Part shown: positions 52,220 through 61,465 of the stretch, piece by piece | How the letters are laid out: the number at the start of each line of letters is the position of its first letter | Numbering within the stretch: the stretch's first letter is position 1 | Source: Mortierella alpina | Lineage: Eukaryota; Mortierellomycota; Mortierellomycetes; Mortierellales; Mortierellaceae | Direction of reading: 5' to 3' | Assembly (NCBI GenBank): GCA_029449245.1 | Contig: JANATF010000002.1 | Span: 310,001 to 374,000 of the forward strand | Length of the DNA: 64,000 bases | The notes under the pieces: generated by a model | What the model was told of the DNA's origin: nothing | The model's database searches: none | What the model saw: only the letters and a program-made list of their open reading frames with translations | Program-made: the position numbers and the translations under genes

Positions 52220-55200
52220 ATGAAAAAGTCGCTCAAGATCGCTACACTCAACGCACGCACCATCAACAAGACGACCAACCGCACAGGCACCAGAAATTTT
52301 CATAAATATCTGACTACCCAGCGGATCGACGTCTTAGCGCTGCAAGAGACATCAATTGACCCAAAAGACAACCCACTACTACAACACCTCGACACCTCAC
52401 TTCACGCACACCAAAGCATCTGGACCTCCCACTGCGCACTCCTACTGTTACACCCCAAACTCACAATCTTGTCCTCGTACGTCCTTCTAGACGAACGAGC
52501 CATTTTTGCCTCAATCGGCTCGATGGACACTGGTGACCAGACTCTGTTTGACATCTGTGCCATCTATGCGCCTTCGGGGGCCACCCGCCAACGCAACACT
52601 TTTTTCAACAATCTTCTCGAACTGCCTTTCTTCCAGTCGCCAGGCGAGGACATCATCGTCATGGGGGATTTCAACTACCACCATCACAAGCGTAACTCAG
52701 CACCTGCGGCCTGGAAAACATGGCTCAGCCAGCATACTATCAACACACTCAACACCTACAACAGTCTACCCATCCACACTTTTAACAACCACCATACTCA
52801 AACCACCATCGACTATATTTTCATGTCACCACCGCTAGCGGAACGTGTTTCTGCCCCGTCACACACCTATCTCCATAGCGACTGGACTGACCACTCCATG
52901 CTATCCTGCAACCTGAGCCTAGAGGCACTGGAAACGGGACCGGGAGTGTGGCGACTGAACATATCCCTGCTGCGAGACGAACAATTGCAGACGCACCTGA
53001 AGGAGATCGTACAGCGTGACCTACAGGACCTAGAGGGGCTGCCTCCTCAAGTGGCCTGGGATCAACTGAAACTCTCACTGCAGGAGGCGCTCCAACGGGC
53101 GGGTACCCAGAGAGCCAAGGACAAAAAGCAGCTCTCTCAACGACTCCAAAAAGAACGGCAACACCTCCTTCGGCGCATCAAATGGCAAGAAGGATCTCCC
53201 AACCCCAACACGGTCTACATCCAGGAACTAGAGGCTCAGTGGCAGGAGATCGAGAGACGACTCGATGGACTCCTGGAAGAATCTATGACTGGATGGGCTT
53301 TACGAACGCAGATGAAATGGCGCGAATTCGGCGAACGATGCAGCAAGTATTTTTTCCGCGTACTCAAGTCCAGGGCCACCAAACGCACCATCACCCACCT
53401 GAAAGTGCCAAACTCGACGGACACTGTACACACCCCTAACGACCTGTGCAACGTCGGCAAAGCATTTTACCAGAAACTATACACCCCGGATCCGGTTGAC
53501 CAAGGTGCCATTGACTCCTTGCTGTCGCATGTTCCTGAGTCAGCGACAGTCTCGGACGACGATCAAGAGTACCTCATGCGCAACATCACCCCAGAAAACA
53601 TCGTGTTCAGCTTGGAAAAGAGTGCGCGGGAGAAAGCACCCGGCATGGACGGATTCCCTTTTGAGCTATATGGTTATCTCTTGTCCATTAACGGCGTTGC
53701 TCCTCTCCTTGCCAGCGTCATGACAGAGGCGCTCACGGACGCGAGGATGCCACAGTCATGGCTCCAGACCTGTATGATACTGTTGTACAAGAAAGGGGAT
53801 GCTGCGGACCTTGCAAACTGGCGACCTTTATCACTCATCAACTCGGACGCGAAACTCTTCACTAAAATCATCACCCTACGCCTCCACGGACCAATGGACA
53901 CTCTGATCACTCCCTTCCAAACAGGATTTGTGCCTGGAAGGAAGATATCGGACAATAGACTGGTCATGGCAGCCTTCAGGGAACACTGCGAGAGGTACAA
54001 GATCGACGGCGTTGGCATCCTTTTTGATCAGGAAAAGGCATACGGCCGGGTGCACCCAACATACCTGCGTGCAGTCATGGAACGGATGCGTTTCCCAACA
54101 GGCCTCATCGACTCTATCTTCACTCTGTTCTTCAACACCCACATCAACCTCAACATCAACGGTTACCTAGCTCAACCATTCGCACAACAACGTGGGCTGA
54201 GACAAGGTGACCCACTCTCACCTCTCCTCTATAACATTGCTATCGAACCTCTCCTCCGCACGATCCTCGCCTGTCCAGAGATAGAAGGGATCAAACTCTG
54301 CGACCATGCACGAGCGGAACCCTTGAAATTGATGGCCTATGCGGACGATCTGTGGACAGCAATCCGGACCGTTGACGAATGGACTTGCCTGAAAGGAATC
54401 ATGGACACCTTCGGTCGAGCATCGAATGCGCGACTGAATTTGAAGAAGACCGTTGCCTTCCCATTATTCAAAAGCGCGGGGGCACTCTCGCACGCTCTGC
54501 AGCAGGATCACGTCCACATCCACTCCAAACGAGCCGAGAATGCTCTAACGTATCTGGGATTCCCCCTTGCCCTGACCCGACAGCAGCGAGACTCATTCTA
54601 TGACAATATCCACACTAAGATCAAACACCACATCAACGCCTTACATGGACGCCAGCTCTCAGTCATGGGAAGAGGTCTGATTGCCAACTCTCTCCTGCTC
54701 TCCAGACTTTGGCATGTCATTTCGGTCCAACCCCCAACCCGCCCATGGACGAGGAAAGTACAAGGATCGATACGCAAGTTCACTTTGCCCTTTTTCCCTG
54801 CCCCATCGTGGGACTTCATCTGCCTACGACGCTCTCAGGGAGGACTTGGACTGGTCGACATTGGGTCTCAGGCATTGGCCTTTCAACTCCGTGCGGTGCA
54901 GAGGATCTGCTCTGACTCCACCTCATTCATGGCTTCCCTCTTCAAAGATATGCTATGCAAACAAACCTCCTCTGACTACCCTCTTGCTCCCTTTACGAAC
55001 CCAGACTTCTATCTGACACCTGGAAAGAAGTACTTCCGCCCGCACTCGATCCTCCGAGGCTTGGTGCAGTCCATGAAGACGATCCCCTCGACTTCCTGGA
55101 CTCAAGCCGAGGCTGAGGCAGCGCCCTTTGGCACCATGCTGGCCACGCTGCTTCCGCAATGGCTAGACGCGGACGGCGTTCCTGTACCACACCCACCCAT

Positions 55201-56113
55201 CTGGCGTACAGATCATGTCCTCAGGCCCTTTTGGACGAACGCTGAACAGACAGAGGGACATCTGGAGTTCATTCCTTCAGCTGAACGGGTTGCTGGTCAC
55301 AGACACAGGAGAGCCCTGGAGGACAACATCAGAAACCACCATTTCACCCCTCACCCAGTGCTACAACGGGCACTGGATAACATTGGACCACTGTCACTGG
55401 AGGACGACCTGGCTGACCACATTAATGCCATTATCGTCGACGACTCCAGGAAAGGCGCCTTTGGGATCGCGAGTACGAGGATTTTCCGCCGCGCTGCCTT
55501 CGACAGGATCTATCAACCCCCCGCACCACAACCTCAAAACCCTCCCATGGACCCAGCCCCACCACCATTCACGGCCCGTTTTTGGACTGGTTTTTGGAGG
55601 GCTGAGATGCCCCACAACGTTCGCAACGTCTGGTGGCGCCTTTTAATTAACAAACTCCCCTCTGGCGTCCGTCTTCATGCAATCATCCCAGACATGGTAG
55701 AACCCATCTGTCGTATCTGCAATAATGCGATCGAGACGGACCAACATCTCCTCTTCGGCTGCCCCCAGAAGCTCGCGGTCTGGCAAGGAGCGCTGACCAA
55801 GTACATCAAAGATCGCACTTGGACAGCCGACCAGGTTGAACGTCTCTTTTTCCCCCGACCAGAGACACTGACACCTCTCAACAACGTACCCATCATCCTC
55901 CTGCTTGGATCCATCTTGGCCACCATCTGGCGTCACCACTTCGCCTTCATCCGCGAGGATCAGATCTTTGACAACACAAGAGTTCTAAGCGCCGTTGACA
56001 TCGCACTCACTCAAGTTTTGGCACAGATGGAGGAGCGACGCAAAAGGGAGGCGCGACACCAACCACCTCTGCCCGCAGCAGACCTGACGACTGACACTAA
56101 TTTCCCCACATAA
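52220..56113 (+). CDS. LINE ORF2: endonuclease, reverse transcriptase, C-terminal zinc motif
   Basis: 1297 residues, ATG 5 nt after the ORF1 stop. Endonuclease: IATLNARTINK, DVLALQETSID, DIIVMGDFNYHHHK and SDWTDHSMLSCN. RT: EKAPGMDGFPFELYG, NWRPLSLINSDAKL, GILFDQEKAYGRVHP (motif A; catalytic Asp present, the second conserved Asp is Gly), LRQGDPLSPLLYNIA and MAYADDLWTAI (YADD). The C-terminus has CRICNNAIETDQHLLFGC, a zf-RVT-like motif. It performs target-primed reverse transcription. Only the AYG change might weaken it. Confidence 0.92.
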   Translation: MKKSLKIATLNARTINKTTNRTGTRNFHKYLTTQRIDVLALQETSIDPKDNPLLQHLDTSLHAHQSIWTSHCALLLLHPKLTILSSYVLLDERAIFASIGSMDTGDQTLFDICAIYAPSGATRQRNTFFNNLLELPFFQSPGEDIIVMGDFNYHHHKRNSAPAAWKTWLSQHTINTLNTYNSLPIHTFNNHHTQTTIDYIFMSPPLAERVSAPSHTYLHSDWTDHSMLSCNLSLEALETGPGVWRLNISLLRDEQLQTHLKEIVQRDLQDLEGLPPQVAWDQLKLSLQEALQRAGTQRAKDKKQLSQRLQKERQHLLRRIKWQEGSPNPNTVYIQELEAQWQEIERRLDGLLEESMTGWALRTQMKWREFGERCSKYFFRVLKSRATKRTITHLKVPNSTDTVHTPNDLCNVGKAFYQKLYTPDPVDQGAIDSLLSHVPESATVSDDDQEYLMRNITPENIVFSLEKSAREKAPGMDGFPFELYGYLLSINGVAPLLASVMTEALTDARMPQSWLQTCMILLYKKGDAADLANWRPLSLINSDAKLFTKIITLRLHGPMDTLITPFQTGFVPGRKISDNRLVMAAFREHCERYKIDGVGILFDQEKAYGRVHPTYLRAVMERMRFPTGLIDSIFTLFFNTHINLNINGYLAQPFAQQRGLRQGDPLSPLLYNIAIEPLLRTILACPEIEGIKLCDHARAEPLKLMAYADDLWTAIRTVDEWTCLKGIMDTFGRASNARLNLKKTVAFPLFKSAGALSHALQQDHVHIHSKRAENALTYLGFPLALTRQQRDSFYDNIHTKIKHHINALHGRQLSVMGRGLIANSLLLSRLWHVISVQPPTRPWTRKVQGSIRKFTLPFFPAPSWDFICLRRSQGGLGLVDIGSQALAFQLRAVQRICSDSTSFMASLFKDMLCKQTSSDYPLAPFTNPDFYLTPGKKYFRPHSILRGLVQSMKTIPSTSWTQAEAEAAPFGTMLATLLPQWLDADGVPVPHPPIWRTDHVLRPFWTNAEQTEGHLEFIPSAERVAGHRHRRALEDNIRNHHFTPHPVLQRALDNIGPLSLEDDLADHINAIIVDDSRKGAFGIASTRIFRRAAFDRIYQPPAPQPQNPPMDPAPPPFTARFWTGFWRAEMPHNVRNVWWRLLINKLPSGVRLHAIIPDMVEPICRICNNAIETDQHLLFGCPQKLAVWQGALTKYIKDRTWTADQVERLFFPRPETLTPLNNVPIILLLGSILATIWRHHFAFIREDQIFDNTRVLSAVDIALTQVLAQMEERRKREARHQPPLPAADLTTDTNFPT

Positions 56114-56353
56114 CACTGTACTTTATATCCTTTCTGTTGTTTCTTTTGTACTCTACGTTGCTTGGACCCCTTCTACCCTGTTACCTGTTTTATTTCTCTC
56201 CTCTCTCTTCTTCTCCCCTTTGATGTAACTTTTGTACTTGCAGAAAGTATTCACTTTTATATCCTTTTGATCGGCGGCGACTCCTATGGTGGTGGGGAGT
56301 ATTGAATTTTTGCACACACTCTGACGCAATAAATCTCTTATAAACAAAAAAAA

Positions 56354-56368
56354 GAGAGATTGGGGGTG
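56354..56368 (+). repeat. LINE target-site duplication, right
   Basis: Exact second copy of 50879-50893, directly after the A-rich tail. Confidence 0.9.
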
Positions 56369-56410
56369 CGTTATCGATGCTTTGCACTGATACCTTTTTC
56401 ATATAAGGGG

Positions 56411-56890
56411 TGTGCAATATTCACCAGAGTCCAGTAGTACACAGAGATACGAACGCGTCTACTATCGTAGACTCCTTAACAAAGACCAACGAGTCCAATC
56501 AAAACAGTGAAAGTGCTTGCCTAGAAGATACAAAATGTCATATCTAGAAGCTTGGCTCCAGGTACCAATCATGGACCTTCGCCAGCACGAACTACATGAA
56601 CCAGAAAGATGTTCCTGGTCCGGATCAGTCATCCGGTACCCATGCTATGTAGTATTGGCGTAACCTCAAATGAATTAGGATCATGGCCAATCATTCAGAA
56701 GCTAGGACACGCGCCAGGCTATAGCCTTCCGCTATCCATCTCTTGGCAATGACTCCTTCACCTATCTATTTACCCAACATTACATCTCTGTAGTAACAAT
56801 AAACATGTATAAATATCGGTGTGTGGTCAGTGTGGACCGACATCTTTTTCTCACTTACTTTCCTACCATAAAACTTGCCTACACGTTTCA
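56411..56890 (+). repeat. Solo LTR of a Gypsy-type element (480 bp)
   Basis: Starts TG and ends CA (TGTGCAATATTC...CACGTTTCA). Flanked by AGGGG on both sides (56406-56410 and 56891-56895), a 5-bp target duplication. No internal region, so it arose by LTR-LTR recombination. Contains ATGTATAAATATC near 56810, a probable LTR promoter TATA. Nearly identical to 58518-59001. Confidence 0.88.
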
Positions 56891-56933
56891 AGGGGTGTGG
56901 TGTTTTATGCTGGTGTGGGGCTCAGGCACGTAT

Positions 56934-58517
56934 GGTACCGAATGACCTACAGAGGACGGTCTATTCGCATTGTCATAGGTGCCATGGACGTATAATATGT
57001 GTGTGACCTTCTTTTATTGAATAACCGACGAAAAAGAACAAAATGAAATAAAAGAACGATCCCTCTGCCAGAAAAGATCTCTATCTTCTTTTTCTGGAGC
57101 TCAAGGGTGGAGAGGGAGGGACATACGTCCATGGCACCTATGACAATGCGAATAGACCGTCCTCTGTAGGTCATTCGGTACCATTGTCTACGGTGCCATG
57201 TCCGTATGTGACTTCAGAGGGATCCCAAAGTGGAAAGAGAGATGTTGTTGGTCGTGGCACTGGAGAGACGGTAGTGCTTCTCGAAGATCTTGGGTGACGA
57301 CCAGTGTCCTTGGACCATGATGTCGGCCACTGGGACGCCTGCTAACGCCGCAAGTGTAGAGCCGAGGGCACGGGGCTTAGGAGGCCTGACTCCAGAGGGT
57401 AGCATCAAGCGCGTGATCGAGTTCATGTAAACACTGATCGTCGTACTGAGCAATGGTTTGGTCAGGTCCTTGCTGTGACGAATCAAAGGGGTGAGTCTGA
57501 CCGCAGGATCCTTTGGATGGGGCAACGGTATATCCGTCGCAAGGGTTCTTGTCCTGTAGGCCGTGTAGGCTTGGACTGGGCAAATGTGTGCATCTGGGTG
57601 ACGACTGATGCGCACGTACTTGATGATTCGTTGCCTGCCGCGACGTTCTTTTGGGAACACGACCGCGAGCTCGAGCATGTCGCGCACGATCCCTGAGCGC
57701 GCCACATCCGTGCAGAAAATGTCGTCTGGGCGCATAAAGCCACAGACGCCCAAGAGCCAACAGAGTTTCCTGGCCAGATCCGGCATGGCCAAGTCCATGT
57801 TGCTAGGGCCATTGCGGAAATGATCCAAGACTCGAGAGATGTCGTAGTCATCGTGTTTGGTGTCCAACACAACGGAGCTGCAGCCTGCGCGCATGAACTC
57901 CTTGAAACAATGCTCCTGCTTGATTGCATCGGCGTTCTCGAAAAGGGCGAGTACTGCAGATTTTTTGGTGAGCACTGTGGACCACTGCAGATTGCCGGTG
58001 GCCATGATCTGGTACAGCCAATTGACGATGGGCACGGCTGGATCGATGTCCAAATCGAATGATCCTTCTTGAACCCAGTCCAAGAATGCTTCCTGGGTTG
58101 TTTTGTACCGCTGCTGCGTCCTCAAAGCATCTCTGTTGCCGGCGATAAAGGCTGCTGCCTCAGTAGACAATCCTTTTGCGATCAAAGTTTGCCGCTTACG
58201 CGCCACACTGACAGACTCCATCTGGCGTTCTTGTCCAGGATGTTGCTTGCGCTTCCCGGCGCGGGTAGAACGGCCGAACGGGGTATTGGTACTGGTGGAG
58301 CCACCGCCATCGCCGTCGCTGTCGGGAACCATGTTGCCGATGGCCAAAAGGGTGTTATCAGGGTGGCCTCCAGCCGCTCCGTCTTCAGCTTCTGCAGGAT
58401 CTGAGGAATGAGGTTCCAAGGCGGGCAGATGTAAAGGTTGCCCAACTTCTTCCACGTGTGTTGCATTGCGTCGTATGCGAACGCCCTTGGGTGCGGTCTC
58501 CATGACATGAACCTGGG
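56934..58517 (-). mobile_element. DIRS fragment (right end, ICR, recombinase), cut by a Gypsy LTR
   Basis: Minus-strand copy of the family at 20993. The outer end starts GGTACCGAATGACC at 56934, ITR to about 57105, ICR at 57118-57211, then the recombinase. Similarity stops at 58517 exactly where an LTR begins, so the RT and gag part was removed or displaced by the Gypsy insertion. Confidence 0.88.
57214..58503 (-). CDS. DIRS tyrosine recombinase (second copy)
   Basis: Intact frame from the ATG at 58503 to 57214, differing from the 23612-24901 product at only a few residues (for example ...NTPFGRSTRAGK versus ...NAPCSRSTRAGK). All catalytic positions are kept, including VCGFMRPDDI and QGHWSSPKIFEKHYR. 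The overlapping RT tail in the other frame (58182-58500) is also open. Whether it is expressed without the element's 5' part is doubtful. Confidence 0.85.
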   Translation of the reverse strand: METAPKGVRIRRNATHVEEVGQPLHLPALEPHSSDPAEAEDGAAGGHPDNTLLAIGNMVPDSDGDGGGSTSTNTPFGRSTRAGKRKQHPGQERQMESVSVARKRQTLIAKGLSTEAAAFIAGNRDALRTQQRYKTTQEAFLDWVQEGSFDLDIDPAVPIVNWLYQIMATGNLQWSTVLTKKSAVLALFENADAIKQEHCFKEFMRAGCSSVVLDTKHDDYDISRVLDHFRNGPSNMDLAMPDLARKLCWLLGVCGFMRPDDIFCTDVARSGIVRDMLELAVVFPKERRGRQRIIKYVRISRHPDAHICPVQAYTAYRTRTLATDIPLPHPKDPAVRLTPLIRHSKDLTKPLLSTTISVYMNSITRLMLPSGVRPPKPRALGSTLAALAGVPVADIMVQGHWSSPKIFEKHYRLSSATTNNISLSTLGSL

Positions 58518-59001
58518 TGTGCAATATTCACCAGAGTCCAATATTAAGTACACAGAGATACGAACGCGTCTACTATCGTAGACTCCTTAACAAAGACCAA
58601 CGAGTCCAATCAAAACAGTGAAAGTGCTTGCCTAGAAGATACAAAATGTCATATCTAGAAGCTTGGCTCCAGGTAACAATCATGGACCTTCGCCAGCACG
58701 AACTACATGAACCAGAAAGATGTTCCTGGTCCGGATCAGTCATCCGGTACCCATGCTATGTAGTATTGGCGTAACGTCTAATGAATTAGGATCATGGCCA
58801 ATCATTCAGAAGTTAGGACACGCGCCAGGCTATAGCCTTCCGCTATCCATCTCTTGGCAATGACTCCTTCACCTATCTATCTACCCAACATTACATCTCT
58901 GTAGTAACAATAAACATGTATAAATACCGGTGTGTGGTCAGTGTGGACCGACATCTTTTTCTCACTTACTTTCCTACCATAAAACTTGCCTACACGTTTC
59001 A
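58518..59001 (+). repeat. Gypsy 5' LTR (484 bp)
   Basis: TGTGCAATATTC...ACACGTTTCA. Differs from the solo LTR at 56411 by a few substitutions and a short insertion (CCAATATTAAGTACAC versus CCAGTAGTACAC). TATAAATACC near 58918 is a probable promoter TATA. Confidence 0.88.
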
Positions 59002-59004
59002 CCT

Positions 59005-60426
59005 AAAAGCTTCCCTGACGAGCCAGAATTCAAGTTGAAACTGCAGGGCAAGGAAGACCTGGCAGCTTTGGAGATTGTGCGAGTGATCAACAGGTTTTTG
59101 CGAGAGTTCCGCGACTTTTATAAGTTGCATCTCGGCAGCCTGTTTGCGATCCTGGCAAGCCAGTACATGATGAAGGCCTTTAGAAAAGCCGGCATCGAAG
59201 TACTCTTGTTGGAGGAGTCACTCGTGACAATGGGCAAGGACTTGGCAACCAAAATGGAGGCCGTGCAGGAGGCAGATGGACCAGTGTATTTCGACTATAC
59301 GTCGATTGACACTTGGTTTCCGATTGAGAAGTGTGTGCGCGAGCTGTTTCGCGTTGACCTTCTTAAGTCGGAGACTGTCAAGCAGGTTTTCGCCCTCGAC
59401 ACTGCAACATTCACCGACGTCCACCTCTATGCGGGCAAAGTCGAATTGTTGATGGAAGCGTCAGGACTCAAGGACTCGGCTTACGAAACTCTGGTCATAG
59501 AGTCTTTGTTTGCTGGGTTGCCTGATGAGGGACAGAAGGCTATCACGGCAAAGTACCCAAAGATGGCTGACTTACCCAATGTCGCCGCCTTTTTGGATTG
59601 TGTCCGTGCTGACAGCACCCAATTTCCAGGTCGCAAGACTGATTGGGCCAAGTGGTTCAAAGCCCGATTCAAGTCCATTGAGATTACGAGTCAGTCGGCC
59701 ACTCTGGTTGCTTTAGTGAAGAAGCCCGCGATCTCGCAGCCTAACAAGGGCAAGCATCCTCGCAAGGATACTCGCCAGCCCTGTAGCAAGGAGAGGTGCA
59801 CCTCCAGCACCCATGCTCCAGCCCAATGCTACGTATTGCATCCTGAACTGAGACCTCAGTTCAAGAAGCACAAGTCGTCTGCTCATGGCCATATCCGTGC
59901 GGTGTCGGCCATGCAGAAGGCGCCTGTTGTTATTGAACTGCAACCTGTCCATGCCAAGCGTTTGGCCGCCATGACTCAAGAGGTCGATATGATCCGTAGT
60001 TCGAGCTTGGACACTATTTTAGCGGACAAGATTAATGATGTTCATATCAATAAACATGCTGATGTTGCCCGCTATTTTGCTGAATTTGATCCTTATACAC
60101 CAACAAAGGGACTTTGTGCTTTCAGAGGTGCTCAAGAAGGTGATAATCGCATTTCGGTAAAGATATATGCCAATGGCAAAGAACTTACCGCTGTACTTGA
60201 TTGTGGATCCACAGATTCGTATATCGATTTAGCCATTGCTAGAGAGTTGGGAATCAAAGTAGCCAGGCTACCAGGACCAATTGAGTTGGGAGAAGCTGGA
60301 ATGAAAGCTGAAAACATGCTTACATGCGACAAAGTTGATCTTGTGTGTAATGACAGATCGGTTTCGTGTCAAATAAGTGTTATGAACATACCTTATTACG
60401 ATTTTTGTATGAGTATACAGAATTAG
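59005..60426 (+). pseudogene. Gypsy gag-protease, N-terminus unclear and pol missing
   Basis: Open from inside the LTR to 60426. The first ATG in frame is late (MMKAFRKAG), so the normal start is missing. The gag part shows helical capsid-like segments (VIESLFAGLPDEGQKAI, FKARFKSIEI) and a C-x-H-type region (CSKERCTSSTHAPAQCYV) that could be a degenerate knuckle. The protease follows: LTAVLDCGSTDSYIDLAIAR, an aspartic-protease site with DCG for the usual DSG/DTG, and later IPYYDFCMS. The stop comes before any RT motif. Confidence 0.7.
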
Positions 60427-60487
60427 TCGTGTACACGCCTACACACGACTTTTGGCACACGCAAAAATCGGAAATTTTGTATTTGCA

Positions 60488-60895
60488 CTAGAGATGCCCG
60501 TGGCTAACGCCACGGGTGTGTGCTCTCCAGGGGTCGGGTGTGCGCTTTTTGGGTGTGCTGCTACATGTACGTGAAGGATTAGTGCGCTCCACGGTCAGAG
60601 ACAGTTACAGTTGCACGGAGGGGGGTTCTAGCTCGTTGGGCTCCACGTCGCGCTTCGCACCCTTTTCAGCATGTCATGAGTGACATGGCTAAAAAAAGGT
60701 GCTTCGCTTATTGACCTTGCAAAGATCCATTGTCCATTTCATAGCCTGGAGGCACAGTTACAGATAGTACAGGTGGATTAGCCCTTCGGGCTCTACGTAG
60801 CGCTCCGCACCCTTTTTTGCATGTCACTGACGTGACATGGCTAAAAAAGGTGCTTCGCTTAGTGACCTTGCAACGATCCTTTTTTCATATCAATT
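60488..60895 (-). mobile_element. Short non-autonomous Helitron
   Basis: The minus strand ends with a strong hairpin (CCCGTGGC, GTTA loop, GCCACGGG), then CATCT and CTAG at 60491-60488, followed by T: a textbook Helitron 3' end. The body is about 400 bp, without ORFs, and contains two ~150-bp tandem units. The 5' TC end should lie near 60860-60900, where DIRS similarity resumes, but I could not fix it. Confidence 0.7.
60601..60880. repeat. Two tandem ~150-bp units each with a long hairpin
   Basis: Unit 1 hairpin 60657-60702 and unit 2 hairpin 60807-60853. GCACC...CATGTCA/TGACATG...GGTGC pair around short loops (TGAG, TGAC), with T-run against A-run in the mid-stem. CAGTTACAG, CTACGT/CCACGT, GCTTCGC/GCTCCGC and GACCTTGCAA recur at the same spacing in both. 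Confidence 0.8.
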
Positions 60896-60934
60896 CCGTT
60901 CATAACCTCGCGCCACACATGTCGCTGCACCGTT

Positions 60935-61465
60935 TCAAAGCAGACCTTGTAACTTGCCCAATGCCACTCCCGAAACCAAGAAGTTGAGAAGATTGGCGGC
61001 GCTTGGGGTGAGAGGATCGATATCTCGCGCCAGTGCCCACCGGATGTACTGAAGCTGAGATCCTGCGCGTTGATTCAAGGTGCGTTTGTGAGCCTTGTTG
61101 TTGTCCCACATGGCGATGACTGAGTTATCAGCGCCCATTGCCATCAACGCCTGCCGCTTACGCTCCATGCAGTGAGCGACCACATCGGATTTTTCTGCAA
61201 AATGTCCGGTGCGTTTCCCGGTGCTGGAAGCACTGCCTCCCTCGGAATCGGTATTGGGGCTTTGGTTGACGTGTCCTGAATCGTCGGAAACCAAAGTGCT
61301 GATCGCCAAAACTGAGTGATGATGGTCGCTTCCACCTTCTCCTGCCGGATCTTCTGGAGCACTGTCGGGATCAGGTTCCATGGAGGGCAGCAGTAGACTC
61401 GCCCTAGACCCTTCCAAGGTTGTTGTAGGGCGTCCCAGGCCATTGCCCTCTTGCAAGGCTTCCAT
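60935..61465 (-). pseudogene. Truncated DIRS tyrosine recombinase
   Basis: Begins at the ATG at 61465 in the alternative frame (MEALQEGNGLGRP). It runs through an acidic/Ser-rich part and the core-binding region (YIRWALARDIDPLTPSAANL, LNFLVSGVALGKLQ), then ends at 60935. The whole catalytic domain (Arg, His, Tyr) is missing. Confidence 0.8.

Larger units (their letters stand above)
50894..56353 (+). mobile_element. Full-length non-LTR retrotransposon (LINE), copy 2, 5460 bp
   Basis: Bounded by perfect 15-bp target-site duplications. It contains ORF1 and an intact 1297-codon ORF2 5 nt apart, then a ~240-bp 3' UTR with ATAAATC-type signals and a short A-rich tail (AAACAAAAAAAA). It is diverged from the LINE at 26697-32050 in ORF1 but shares ORF2 architecture. 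Completeness and the exact TSD argue for a recent insertion. Confidence 0.93.
58518..60487 (+). mobile_element. Ty3/Gypsy element: 5' LTR plus gag-protease, truncated
   Basis: 5' LTR 58518-59001, then gag-protease coding sequence. The element is lost after the protease, near a Helitron 3' terminus at 60488. No RT, integrase or 3' LTR in the window. Confidence 0.85.
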
